Source of the DNA: an uncultured Bacillota bacterium
Lineage (GTDB): Bacteria; Bacillota; Clostridia; Christensenellales; UBA1242
Assembly (NCBI GenBank): GCA_949298925.1
Contig: CASFYE010000047.1
Location: 1 to 32,187 of the forward strand
DNA length: 32,187 bases
Direction: 5' to 3'
A program made the position numbers and the translations under genes. Of this stretch, positions 15,680 through 23,445 are shown in pieces. How positions within the stretch are numbered: position 1 is the stretch's first letter; each line of letters starts with the position of its first letter. The notes under the pieces are model-generated. The model had not been told where the DNA came from. It saw nothing but the letters and a program-made list of their open reading frames with translations, and searched no databases.

Positions 15680-15708
15680 TTGACACATTCCTCTTTTACT
15701 TGTATACT
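15680..15708 (+). promoter_or_regulatory. Promoter of secDF
   Basis: A consensus TTGACA (15680-15685), a 17-bp spacer and TATACT (15703-15708). The leader of about 25 nt contains AAGAGG before the secD ATG at 15739. Confidence 0.85.
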
Positions 15709-15738
15709 AAATAGGTAACAATTTAACAAGAGGTTTTA

Positions 15739-17094
15739 ATGTCAAAAAAACGTTCGATTTGGAAATTTTCAATACTAGCAATCATAGTTGCACTTGGTTT
15801 AGTGCTTACATTTGCTTCATTTAACGTTGCAGGAACGGTTTATCATTACAATGGTTTTGTAAATTCAATTCCATTGGGTTTAGATTTAAGTGGTGGCACC
15901 GCTGTCACTTATGATGCTTCGGTCTCAAAAGCAAGCGTAACAGATGACCTTGAAAGTGCAATTTTATCAACGATTTCAGGGCTCAACGACATGCTTTACA
16001 ATTATGGCATCAACGACTCTGTGATTGAACAGCAAGGTTCTGACAAAATTAGAATAGAAATATCAAATCAAGAAAATGATTTCACTGATCTTTTTGAAAT
16101 AATAGGTGAACCTGTTTCACTGTATTTGTCGTCAAATCAAAATTTTGATATAACAAATCCTACTGGTGATTATCTTTCAAGCAAGGACATATCAAATGTT
16201 TATGTTAGCACAAGTTCTGACGGTAGTTCTTATGGTGTCGCAGTTGAATTTAAATCAAACGCAAAAGAAAAATTTAACAAACTTTCAAATCAGGCTTCAA
16301 ACAGTTCTACAATTTACGCTTTTGTGGGTGAGGAAAGTGCCATTTCACTTACGGCGGACAATTTTATTGAAAACTCAACGACAGCCTTTATTTCAGGTGG
16401 CTCTATAACTTCATCTTCTTCAGCAGCCGAGTATTTCATTAAAATTACAAGTGGCTCTTATTCAGCAAATCTTTCATTATCAGAAATTTCTGTTGTGTCT
16501 GCCTCACTTGGAAAAGATGCTTTGCTGTTGAGTGCAGTTACCTTAGGAGTAGTCGCATTTTTAGTAATGTTACTTTTGCTTATAAGATACAGAGAATTAG
16601 GATTGTTGGCATGTTTTTCTCTTGTTATTTTTACAATTCTATATTCATTCTTTCTTATGGCAGTGCCTTTTATTAGAATGTCATTGCCAGGGCTCGCCGG
16701 TGTTTTAATATCATTTGCCTTAGCTACAATCGGCAATATAGTAATTTTCGAACGAATAAAAAGGGAATATGCTAGCGGTAGAAAGATACCTCTTTCAGTT
16801 AAAAACGGTTTCAAAAAATCTTTATGGCCAATATTAGACATTCACATAATAACTTTGATTTCATCAATCCTTTTATATATCCTTGGAACAGTGGCAATTA
16901 AAGATTTTGCTATGGTATTGCTAGTTGGTTCAATCATCTCCGCATTTTGTTCTTTGGTCGTTACAAAATTGCTCGTCAAATGGTATCTGCCATTAAATTC
17001 AACAAATGCAAAACGCATGAGCCTTGTTCGTTCAAAAGCATTGAGTGATGAGACTTCAAGCGAAATCCTCTTAGAAGAAGGAGGTGACAAATGA
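15739..17094 (+). CDS. secD: Protein-export membrane protein SecD
   Basis: SecD, with SecF, helps pull preproteins across the membrane after SecA-driven translocation. Seen: TM1 (about 10-30), the family signature GLDLSGGTAVTYD (47-59), an external domain (about 60-255), then TM2-TM6 (about 260-415) with RYRELG and SLPGLAG. It is compact at 451 aa but ordered normally. The oddity is in TM4. The usual AVDANVLIFERI motif reads ATIGNIVIFERI (329-340), so Ile 331 replaces the conserved Asp linked to proton movement. The downstream WPILD position keeps its Asp. It starts with ATG 15739 and overlaps secF by 4 bp (ATGA). Confidence 0.94.
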   Translation: MSKKRSIWKFSILAIIVALGLVLTFASFNVAGTVYHYNGFVNSIPLGLDLSGGTAVTYDASVSKASVTDDLESAILSTISGLNDMLYNYGINDSVIEQQGSDKIRIEISNQENDFTDLFEIIGEPVSLYLSSNQNFDITNPTGDYLSSKDISNVYVSTSSDGSSYGVAVEFKSNAKEKFNKLSNQASNSSTIYAFVGEESAISLTADNFIENSTTAFISGGSITSSSSAAEYFIKITSGSYSANLSLSEISVVSASLGKDALLLSAVTLGVVAFLVMLLLLIRYRELGLLACFSLVIFTILYSFFLMAVPFIRMSLPGLAGVLISFALATIGNIVIFERIKREYASGRKIPLSVKNGFKKSLWPILDIHIITLISSILLYILGTVAIKDFAMVLLVGSIISAFCSLVVTKLLVKWYLPLNSTNAKRMSLVRSKALSDETSSEILLEEGGDK

Positions 17095-18164
17095 CATCAA
17101 AAACATATAAGAAAACAAAATTTTCTTTTGATGAAACTATTGCAAATTCTAAATTCAACTTTGCAAAAAACTTGAAATGGTTTATTATACCATCTATAAC
17201 GATATTTTTTGTTGGATTGATATTGGCTTGCACTCTTAGATTTAACTTCGGTATTGACTTCACAGGTGGCTCGATTATGACCGTATATGCCAATGATGAA
17301 GAATTGATTACTGATGCACAATCTTTTAATATTGACGACAATGCTGAGTTTACCCAAATGCAAAATCAAATTGAAAAAGTGCTTGAAGAATTTGACATAA
17401 AAGGCGCATCGTATCAAAAAACTACTATTGACATTGCTGAACTTGGGGTCTATCATGGACAGGCGATAGTTGTTAAATATCAAAACAGTTATGATGATGC
17501 AGATAAAATTGCATCAATCAATTCAAGCATTCAGGCAAGAATAAGCGAAGAGTTTAATTTTTCTGCTGATCAAAATGCTGTTTTAAATGGGGGAATAATA
17601 ACACCAAGCGCCTCGACAGAAATGGTTGTAAATGCTTTTCTTGCTATATTTGTCACTATCATTCTCATATCAATCTATATAGGTCTTCGTTTTGGACTAA
17701 CAAGCGCATTTTTAGCTGGATTATGTCTGTTCCACGATATTTTAATAACATCAAGTTTGGTTGCTATGTTAAGGTTTACAGTAAATTTTGCCTTTATTGC
17801 ATCACTTGTCGTTGTCATGATTTATTCAACCTGCAACTTAATAATAATTTTGAGTCGATTAAAAGAATATCAACGTTCAGGCAGATTTGATGGGGAAACA
17901 AACGAAAATATTGCAAACACAACAATAAAAGAAACTTTGACGACATTAATTCTTTCTGCTGTGATAGGTTTAATTTGTATGCTACTTTTGGGAATAATCG
18001 GTGTCAGTGATATTCGCGCCTTTGCTTTCCCAATAGTCATTGGAGTTCTGTCAAGTTTTTACAGCACAATTTTCCTTGCCCCAGGGCTTTGGTCAATCGC
18101 ATTTAAACACAAAAATAAAAAACAACCTGCTGAATCTGAAAAGTTACAAGAAAAAGCAAGCTAA
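17091..18164 (+). CDS. secF: Protein-export membrane protein SecF
   Basis: SecF pairs with SecD. Seen: TM1 (about 30-49), the signature GIDFTGGSIMTVY (54-66), an external domain (about 70-175), then TM2-TM6 (about 178-335) including LFHDILIT (213-220). It has 357 aa, slightly longer than typical SecF. The usual GYSINDTVVVFDRI motif reads IYSTCNLIIILSRL (244-257), so Asn 249 replaces the conserved Asp and Ser 255 replaces the FDR Asp. In the following loop/helix the usual TLSRT is TLTTL, so Thr 285 replaces Arg. These match the SecF positions implicated in proton coupling. The stop lies in the terminator loop. Confidence 0.94.
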   Translation: MTSKTYKKTKFSFDETIANSKFNFAKNLKWFIIPSITIFFVGLILACTLRFNFGIDFTGGSIMTVYANDEELITDAQSFNIDDNAEFTQMQNQIEKVLEEFDIKGASYQKTTIDIAELGVYHGQAIVVKYQNSYDDADKIASINSSIQARISEEFNFSADQNAVLNGGIITPSASTEMVVNAFLAIFVTIILISIYIGLRFGLTSAFLAGLCLFHDILITSSLVAMLRFTVNFAFIASLVVVMIYSTCNLIIILSRLKEYQRSGRFDGETNENIANTTIKETLTTLILSAVIGLICMLLLGIIGVSDIRAFAFPIVIGVLSSFYSTIFLAPGLWSIAFKHKNKKQPAESEKLQEKAS

Positions 18165-18182
18165 AATGCTTGCTTTTTTTTT
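18151..18182 (+). terminator. Intrinsic terminator of secDF
   Basis: AAAAAGCAAGC (18151-18161) pairs with GCTTGCTTTTT (18168-18178) around TAAAAT, followed by more T. The secF stop codon is in the loop, and the -35 box of the rpsB promoter lies in the descending arm. Confidence 0.88.
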
Positions 18183-18198
18183 CATATTATGTTACAAT
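18170..18198 (+). promoter_or_regulatory. Promoter of rpsB-tsf
   Basis: TTGCTT (18170-18175), a 17-bp spacer and TACAAT (18193-18198) preceded by TGT (extended -10). The -35 box overlaps the secDF terminator. Expected transcription start is near 18205. Confidence 0.65.
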
Positions 18199-18204
18199 CT
18201 CTTT

Positions 18205-18340
18205 CGTCATTGAGACAAATAATCACCCGTTTCCCATTTCTCATTTGTTGCCTATGTGAAAAGTTGGGTATTTCGCAGGTTGTTTGAGAGAGCAAAAAAC
18301 GGAGCGGGGAAGACTAAAAACTAAAAGGAGGAAAAAAATA
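18205..18340 (+). promoter_or_regulatory. Structured 5' leader of rpsB (possible autoregulatory leader)
   Basis: About 135 nt of non-coding leader precede rpsB. ACAAAT (18215-18220) can pair with ATTTGT (18243-18248). CCT plus GTGAAA (18251-18261) can pair with TTTCGC plus AGG (18271-18279) around a loop containing GTTGGGT. The loop's GGGT could also reach ACCC at 18224-18227. Long leaders before r-protein operons often bind the encoded protein, but I recognise no named leader family here. Confidence 0.35.
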
Positions 18341-19294
18341 ATGTCGGTTATTTCAATGAAACAACTTCTTGAAGCCGGCGTTCACTTCGGACACCAAACA
18401 AGAAAATGGAATCCTAAAATGAAGCCTTATATCTTTGCTGCTAGAAACGATATCCATATTATCAATCTTGAAAAGACAAGTGAACTTGTAGACAAAGCGT
18501 ACATGTTTGTTCGCGATGTTGTGGCATCAGGGAAAAGTGTGCTGTTTGTAGGCACAAAAAAGCAAGCACAAGATGCAATTAAAGAGGAAGCTGAGCGTTG
18601 CGGTATGTTTTACGTAAGCAATCGTTGGCTTGGTGGTTGCTTGACAAATTTTAGGACAATTTTGAAAAGAATTGAAAGATTAAACAAATTAAACCAAATG
18701 GAAAAAGTTGGCGAGTTTGATCTTCTTCCAAAAAAGGAAGTTGCTATTCTTAAAGGCGAGCGTGACAAGCTTGAAAAAAACCTTGGCGGAATTAAAGACA
18801 TGCGCGAAATGCCAGGTGTAATTTTCGTTGTTGACCCAAGCAATGAGCATATTTGCGTTAAGGAAGCTTTGTCGTTAGGCATACCTATGGTTGGCCTTGT
18901 TGACACAAACTGTGATCCATCAGGCATAGACTACGTCATTCCTGGAAATGATGACGCTATAAGGTCAGTCAAGCTCATCGCTTCTGCAATCGCTGACGCA
19001 GTTATCGAAGCAAGAGAAGGTGTTTCTCTTAAAAAAGACGAAAACGAACAGGCAGAAGATGAAGCTGTCAATCTTGAAGAAGCAATCAAAGAAATGCAAA
19101 TTGAAGATGTAAAACCAGAAGACAAAGAAAAAAAGGTTGCTAAGAAAAAACCTGCTAAAAAGACAGTTGAAAAAGTTGAAAAAGCAGAAACCGAAAAAGC
19201 AGAAACAAAAGTTGAAGATGCTGAGCAAAATCAACAAGAAAAACCAAAGCCAGCAAAGAAGACGACAAAAAAATCTGAACCAAAAGGAGAATAA
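18341..19294 (+). CDS. rpsB: 30S ribosomal protein S2 with Lys/Glu-rich C-terminal extension
   Basis: S2 binds late to the small ribosomal subunit near the platform. Residues 1-235 match the family: [49 protein letters not shown], then [35 protein letters not shown] (18325-18332) places the start at ATG 18341, not the upstream open frame from 18284. The protein is 317 aa, against about 230-260 usually; the extra 80 residues are Lys, Glu, Ala and Pro-rich with a repeated [10 protein letters not shown] element. It is followed by tsf after 3 bp, the conserved order. Confidence 0.97.
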   Translation: MSVISMKQLLEAGVHFGHQTRKWNPKMKPYIFAARNDIHIINLEKTSELVDKAYMFVRDVVASGKSVLFVGTKKQAQDAIKEEAERCGMFYVSNRWLGGCLTNFRTILKRIERLNKLNQMEKVGEFDLLPKKEVAILKGERDKLEKNLGGIKDMREMPGVIFVVDPSNEHICVKEALSLGIPMVGLVDTNCDPSGIDYVIPGNDDAIRSVKLIASAIADAVIEAREGVSLKKDENEQAEDEAVNLEEAIKEMQIEDVKPEDKEKKVAKKKPAKKTVEKVEKAETEKAETKVEDAEQNQQEKPKPAKKTTKKSEPKGE

Positions 19295-19297
19295 TTG

Positions 19298-19942
19298 ATG
19301 TTTACAGCAAAAGACGTCGCCGAGTTGAGAGCAAGAACCGGCGCAGGAATGATGGATTGCAAGAAAGCTTTGACAGAATCAAACGGTGATTTTGAAAAGG
19401 CTACCACTTGGCTCAGAGAAAAAGGAATCGCTGCGGCTTCAAAAAAACAAGGCAGAATTGCATCTGAGGGTGTTGTTGGATCTTACATTCATATGGGTGG
19501 AAAGATTGGCGTGCTTGTTGAGGTAAACTGCGAAACTGACTTCGTTGCTAGAACAGATGCTTTCAACCTTCTTGTTAAGGACATCGCAATGCAAATCGCT
19601 GCTGCAAATCCTAAATACGTTTCACGTGAAGAAGTCCCAGCAGATGTGCTTGAAAAAGAGAAAAATATTTTGAGAGCACAAGCAAAAAACGAAGGAAAGC
19701 CAGATGCTATTATTGAAAAGATGGTAGAGGGCAGAGTCGCTAAGTTTTACAAAGATTTTTGCTTGTTAGATCAAGAATTTGTTAAAGATTCTTCAAAAAC
19801 TATTCAAGCTGTGCTTACAGAGGCTACTGCTACAATAGGTGAAAAAATTTCTATTCGCAGATTTACTCGTTACGAAATGGGTGAGGGCCTTGAAAAACGT
19901 CAAGACAATCTTGCTGAAGAAGTTGCAAAACAAATGCAATAA
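19298..19942 (+). CDS. tsf: Elongation factor Ts
   Basis: EF-Ts exchanges GDP for GTP on EF-Tu. The N-terminal UBA-like domain has [19 protein letters not shown] and [13 protein letters not shown]; the core holds the essential TDFVA element in [14 protein letters not shown] (about 72-85). The 214-aa length is that of the short EF-Ts forms found in many bacteria, with one core subdomain reduced compared with the about 280-aa E. coli form. GGAGA before ATG 19298 supports that start. A terminator follows, so the usual downstream pyrH is neither present nor cotranscribed. Confidence 0.97.
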   Translation: MFTAKDVAELRARTGAGMMDCKKALTESNGDFEKATTWLREKGIAAASKKQGRIASEGVVGSYIHMGGKIGVLVEVNCETDFVARTDAFNLLVKDIAMQIAAANPKYVSREEVPADVLEKEKNILRAQAKNEGKPDAIIEKMVEGRVAKFYKDFCLLDQEFVKDSSKTIQAVLTEATATIGEKISIRRFTRYEMGEGLEKRQDNLAEEVAKQMQ

Positions 19943-19946
19943 ACAT

Positions 19947-19971
19947 AAGCTCGCAAATGCGGGCTTTTTTT
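19947..19971 (+). terminator. Intrinsic terminator of rpsB-tsf
   Basis: AAGCTCGC (19947-19954) pairs with GCGGGCTT (19959-19966) around AAAT, with one T-G pair, and leads into T7. Confidence 0.85.
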
Positions 19972-20012
19972 ATATTTAAAATTAAAAAGAAATGTAATAT
20001 AGAGTATTTTAT

Positions 20013-20041
20013 TTGGAAAAAAATTATATATTTAGTATAAT
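20013..20041 (+). promoter_or_regulatory. Promoter of frr-uppS-cdsA-rseP
   Basis: TTGGAA (20013-20018), a 17-bp spacer and TATAAT (20036-20041). It gives a leader of about 35 nt with AGGAG before the frr ATG at 20084. Confidence 0.78.
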
Positions 20042-20083
20042 TCACGTGTGATGATCTCACAAAATTTTTTAACAGGAGAAAAC

Positions 20084-20653
20084 ATGAATCAAGATATTGT
20101 TGATGAGATTTTCTTTGAATATGAAGAAGAACTTGAAAAAGCACACAATCATCAAGTCAACGAATACGTTGTTATCAGAGCAGGTAGAGCAAACCCTCGC
20201 ATATTAGACAAAATTGTTGTTGACTACTATGGTTCGCCAACACCGATAAAACAGATGGCAAACATTTCAGTTCAGGAAGCAAGGATTCTGTGTATATCTG
20301 TTTGGGATGTTTCTCAAATTAAAAACATCACAAAAGCGATAACTGCATCAGACATCGGGATCACGCCAACTGATGACGGAAAAACGATTCGATTGGTGTT
20401 CCCACAACTCACAGAGGAAAGACGAAAGGAAATAGTAAAACAAACTAAAAAAATTGCTGAGGACACAAAGGTCGCCATGCGCTCTGCAAGACGCGACACC
20501 ATGGACAAAATTAAAAATTTAAAGAAAAACAACGAAATCAGCGAAGATGAACAAAGTTCGCTTGAAAATGATGTCCAAAAAATTTTGGACAACTATATCA
20601 CAAAGGTTGACGCAACTTTTGCCACAAAAGAAAAGGAAATTTTGGAGATATAA
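20084..20653 (+). CDS. frr: Ribosome recycling factor
   Basis: RRF, with EF-G, splits post-termination ribosomes. The 189-aa protein shows VIRAGRANPRILDKIVVDYYGSPTPIKQMANISVQEAR (about 27-65) and RLVFPQLTEERRKEIVKQTKKIAEDTKVAMRSARRD, the classical RRF signature regions, and a helical C-terminus. ACAGGAG before ATG 20084 fixes the start; the frame is open from 20048. It is the first gene of an operon with uppS, cdsA and rseP. In most bacteria pyrH stands between tsf and frr; here a terminator and promoter occupy that gap. Confidence 0.97.
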   Translation: MNQDIVDEIFFEYEEELEKAHNHQVNEYVVIRAGRANPRILDKIVVDYYGSPTPIKQMANISVQEARILCISVWDVSQIKNITKAITASDIGITPTDDGKTIRLVFPQLTEERRKEIVKQTKKIAEDTKVAMRSARRDTMDKIKNLKKNNEISEDEQSSLENDVQKILDNYITKVDATFATKEKEILEI

Positions 20654-20667
20654 GATTTGGAGATTCC

Positions 20668-21348
20668 ATGGCAAAACCAAAACATATCGCTTTTATTGTT
20701 GATGGCAACAGACGTTGGGCAAAAAAACGTTTAATGCCTGCTTTATTTGGACATAGGCAGGGAGTAAAAAACTTAAAAAACACATTGATTGAACTTTTAA
20801 AAGAAAAAATCGAATATGCTTCTTTTTATTGTTTTTCAACGGAAAATTGGTCACGGGATATTGATGAGGTCGAAGGGCTAATAGATCTAATTGAAGAATA
20901 TTTCAAATCTGGTGAAAATTTTTTTCTAGAAAATGATATAAAAGTTGAAATATTTGGAGATGTTAAACGTTTCCCAGAAAGAGTTGTAAAAGTTTTAAAA
21001 ACGATAACATCATCAACCAAAAGTTGTAATACGCTAAAAGTAGGTTTCTGTTTAAACTACGGTGGAAGGGAGGATATAGTTCAGGCCGTCAATAGTGCGA
21101 TTAAAAGTGGTAAAACGTCAATAACGCAAAAAGATATATCAAACAATCTTTACACAAAAGATTTCCCAGATCCTGACCTCGTCATAAGAACAAGTGGCGA
21201 AATGAGACTGTCAAATTTTATGCTATGGCAGGTTTCATACGCAGAATTATACTTTTCAGAAAAGATGTGGCCAGATTTTGACAAAAAAGAGCTTGATTTA
21301 GCTTTAGAGAATTTTTCTAAACGAAAGAGAAGATTTGGAGGAAACTGA
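20668..21348 (+). CDS. uppS: Undecaprenyl diphosphate synthase (cis-prenyltransferase)
   Basis: UppS condenses isopentenyl diphosphate with farnesyl diphosphate to make the C55 lipid carrier for cell-wall synthesis. Seen: HIAFIVDGNRRWAKKR (6-21) with the catalytic Asp 13, a FYCFSTENWSR motif (about 53-63), and the C-terminal DPDLVIRTSGEMRLSNFMLWQVSYAELYF block (about 172-200). The usual DGNGRWA is DGNRRWA, a variant also seen in other cis-prenyltransferases. At 226 aa it is slightly short. TGGAG lies before ATG 20668. It overlaps cdsA by one base (TGATG). Confidence 0.95.
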   Translation: MAKPKHIAFIVDGNRRWAKKRLMPALFGHRQGVKNLKNTLIELLKEKIEYASFYCFSTENWSRDIDEVEGLIDLIEEYFKSGENFFLENDIKVEIFGDVKRFPERVVKVLKTITSSTKSCNTLKVGFCLNYGGREDIVQAVNSAIKSGKTSITQKDISNNLYTKDFPDPDLVIRTSGEMRLSNFMLWQVSYAELYFSEKMWPDFDKKELDLALENFSKRKRRFGGN

Positions 21349-22292
21349 TGAAAACTAGGCTATTAACTTCATTAGCAATTGTGCTAACAATCGCATTACT
21401 GTTTGTTTTAAAAATTTATGTTAGTCCATATTTTTTTGATTTTTTCTTTGCTATTGTTTCCGCAGTTGCTGCATTTGAATGCTCAAAAATACTTTCTAGG
21501 GCAGGATTATACAACAATATAATCGTGTCGATGATATTCCCAGCATTGATATTAACAGGCAATATTTTAGGATATTATTTCAAACTTGGCTTTGAATATA
21601 TTGTCTTGATAAACGTTATCTTAGTTTTGGTTGGGGCAATTTTTGCATTCATTATTGATATATTTAGAAAAAAAGCTGTCAATAATGAAATTAAGATTCG
21701 CGAAATTAAAAACACAACAAATGCAAAATTTGTTTTTAAGCGTTCCATTCACACAATGATTTCGCTCACATATCCATCTTTCTTGTTTATGATGATGAGT
21801 TTAATCAATCATATCGATGAAATTAATTTTGGATCAGTTGCAAATTATAATTCAAAACTTTCAATTATAGTTTTGCTTTTTGCCTTCATAATTCCTATGT
21901 TAACAGATTCTTTTGCTATGCTAACTGGTATGCTTATCGGGGGCAAAAAATTGGCTCCAAACATCAGCCCAAAAAAGACTGTTTCTGGGGCAATAGGCGG
22001 AACTCTTTGGTGCACACTGCTTTCTGCATGTATCTATCTTATCCTAGCTTCTATCGACTATTTTTCTGCAAGCATTAATGCAATAGAAATTTGGAAATTG
22101 CTTATAATAGTTTTCATAGGTTCGATTATAGCACAAGCTGGCGATCTGTTTGAATCTTTTTTAAAACGCAAAGCGGGAGTTAAAGACAGTGGCAAGGCTT
22201 TGCCAGGACATGGCGGAATGCTAGACAGAATTGATTCATATATATTTGTAGCACCTTATTTATTAATAGCTTTTGTAATTTTGTTGATATAG
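21348..22292 (+). CDS. cdsA: Phosphatidate cytidylyltransferase
   Basis: CdsA makes CDP-diacylglycerol from phosphatidate and CTP, the branch point of phospholipid synthesis, in the membrane. The 314-aa protein has about eight hydrophobic helices. The C-terminal signature is AQAGDLFESFLKRKAGVKDSGKALPGHGGMLDRIDSYIF (about 263-302), with the catalytic Asp/Lys pattern intact; an earlier conserved region is GGKKLAPNISPKKTVSGAIGG. TGATG couples it to uppS. rseP starts only 7 bp after its TAG stop, so dxr, often found between these genes, is absent. Confidence 0.95.
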   Translation: MKTRLLTSLAIVLTIALLFVLKIYVSPYFFDFFFAIVSAVAAFECSKILSRAGLYNNIIVSMIFPALILTGNILGYYFKLGFEYIVLINVILVLVGAIFAFIIDIFRKKAVNNEIKIREIKNTTNAKFVFKRSIHTMISLTYPSFLFMMMSLINHIDEINFGSVANYNSKLSIIVLLFAFIIPMLTDSFAMLTGMLIGGKKLAPNISPKKTVSGAIGGTLWCTLLSACIYLILASIDYFSASINAIEIWKLLIIVFIGSIIAQAGDLFESFLKRKAGVKDSGKALPGHGGMLDRIDSYIFVAPYLLIAFVILLI

Positions 22293-22299
22293 GAGAATA

Positions 22300-23436
22300 A
22301 TGCAAGCTTTAACTTATGTCCTTTATATTGTTGTCGCAATAATAATCTTATTGTTCATGGTGCTCGTTCACGAGCTCGGCCATTATATTGCGGGAAGGAT
22401 ATTAAAATTCAAAATCACTGAGTTTTCGATAGGCTTTGGCAAGCCTATTTTTCAGCGTAAAAATAAGCGAGGAGAGCTTGTTTCATTACGTGTTTTCCCA
22501 CTTGGAGGATATTGCGCATTTAAGGGTGAAGAAGATGACAATGAAGTGCCTGCCGATGACAGTTTTAATGCTCAAAAACCATGGAAGAGAATCATCGTTT
22601 TTCTTGCCGGAATTACTATGAATTTTTTAACGGCAGTTTTGTTTTCATTAATTTTACTTTGCACTGTGGGTTATGATTTGCCACAAATTAAATCAAACAC
22701 CATCACAATTGGAGGTCAAACATATCAACAATCACAGTTGGAAGAAGGTGACGTCGTCACACATGTTGATGGAGTTAAAGTTGATTTTGCTTTTGGCGAC
22801 ACTTTTCAAAATATGATTGCAAAAAAGCAAGCAGAAGCTTTTGAATATATCAACAACACTTATGGAGGAATTGAATACGCTCCTGATGGACTGATAGAAG
22901 GATATTCGTTTGATGTCACAATAAATCGAAACGGAGAGACACAAAACAAAGAGGTTTCTTTTCAAGTGATAAGGTCATATTATGAGGGCACAGACACATT
23001 GGCTTCTGAAAACATTTATTTGTGCTTTTCTTACTCACCATATGTCTACTCTTTTGGAGAAGCACTTTTAAGATGCTGGGAAGTCGCTTTTGGATTTGCA
23101 TGGGTCGTTTTAAAATCATTATGGCTTCTAATCACTTTCCAACTGCCTATATCCGCTGTAGGAGGGCCTGTTTCTACCATAACAATGATAGCTTCAGCGA
23201 CACAAACAAATTGGCTCAACTTGCTGATTTTGATTCCAGCAATATCCGCAAACCTTGCAATATTTAATCTGTTGCCAATACCCGCACTTGATGGCTCACA
23301 CGTTGTGTTTACTACTATTGAATGGATCAGAAAAAAGCCTATAAAACGTAGCCTAGAAAACAAAATTCATTTCATAGGTTTATGTGTGCTTTTTGCTTTT
23401 GTAATAATTGTTGACATTTTGCACTTTATTTTGTAA
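22300..23436 (+). CDS. rseP: Site-2 intramembrane zinc metalloprotease (RseP/RasP)
   Basis: RseP/RasP cleaves membrane-embedded substrates such as anti-sigma factors and signal-peptide remnants. The first helix carries the zinc motif HELGH (24-28); the third zinc ligand lies in NLLPIPALDGSHV with Asp 331. A GxxPLGGY-type element appears as RVFPLGGYCAFKGEED (about 65-80). Between them (about 125-235) is a PDZ-like region, including LEEGDVVTHVDGVKV. The last helix is near 355-378. At 378 aa it is a typical member with a single PDZ domain. AGGAG precedes ATG 22300. It lies between cdsA and the polC position, as in Bacillus. Confidence 0.95.
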   Translation: MQALTYVLYIVVAIIILLFMVLVHELGHYIAGRILKFKITEFSIGFGKPIFQRKNKRGELVSLRVFPLGGYCAFKGEEDDNEVPADDSFNAQKPWKRIIVFLAGITMNFLTAVLFSLILLCTVGYDLPQIKSNTITIGGQTYQQSQLEEGDVVTHVDGVKVDFAFGDTFQNMIAKKQAEAFEYINNTYGGIEYAPDGLIEGYSFDVTINRNGETQNKEVSFQVIRSYYEGTDTLASENIYLCFSYSPYVYSFGEALLRCWEVAFGFAWVVLKSLWLLITFQLPISAVGGPVSTITMIASATQTNWLNLLILIPAISANLAIFNLLPIPALDGSHVVFTTIEWIRKKPIKRSLENKIHFIGLCVLFAFVIIVDILHFIL

Positions 23437-23445
23437 TATTTAGTT

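Noticed and set aside
16458..17483. Overlapping minus-strand frames of 120-128 codons within secD/secF
   Set aside because: They are antisense to clearly conserved SecD/SecF coding sequence and lack start signals and family features.
18284..18340. N-terminal extension of rpsB
   Set aside because: The extension lies in the leader, is not S2-like, and AAAGGAGG directly precedes ATG 18341.
20048..20083. N-terminal extension of frr
   Set aside because: It begins only about 7 bp after the -10 box and is not RRF-like. ACAGGAG precedes ATG 20084.
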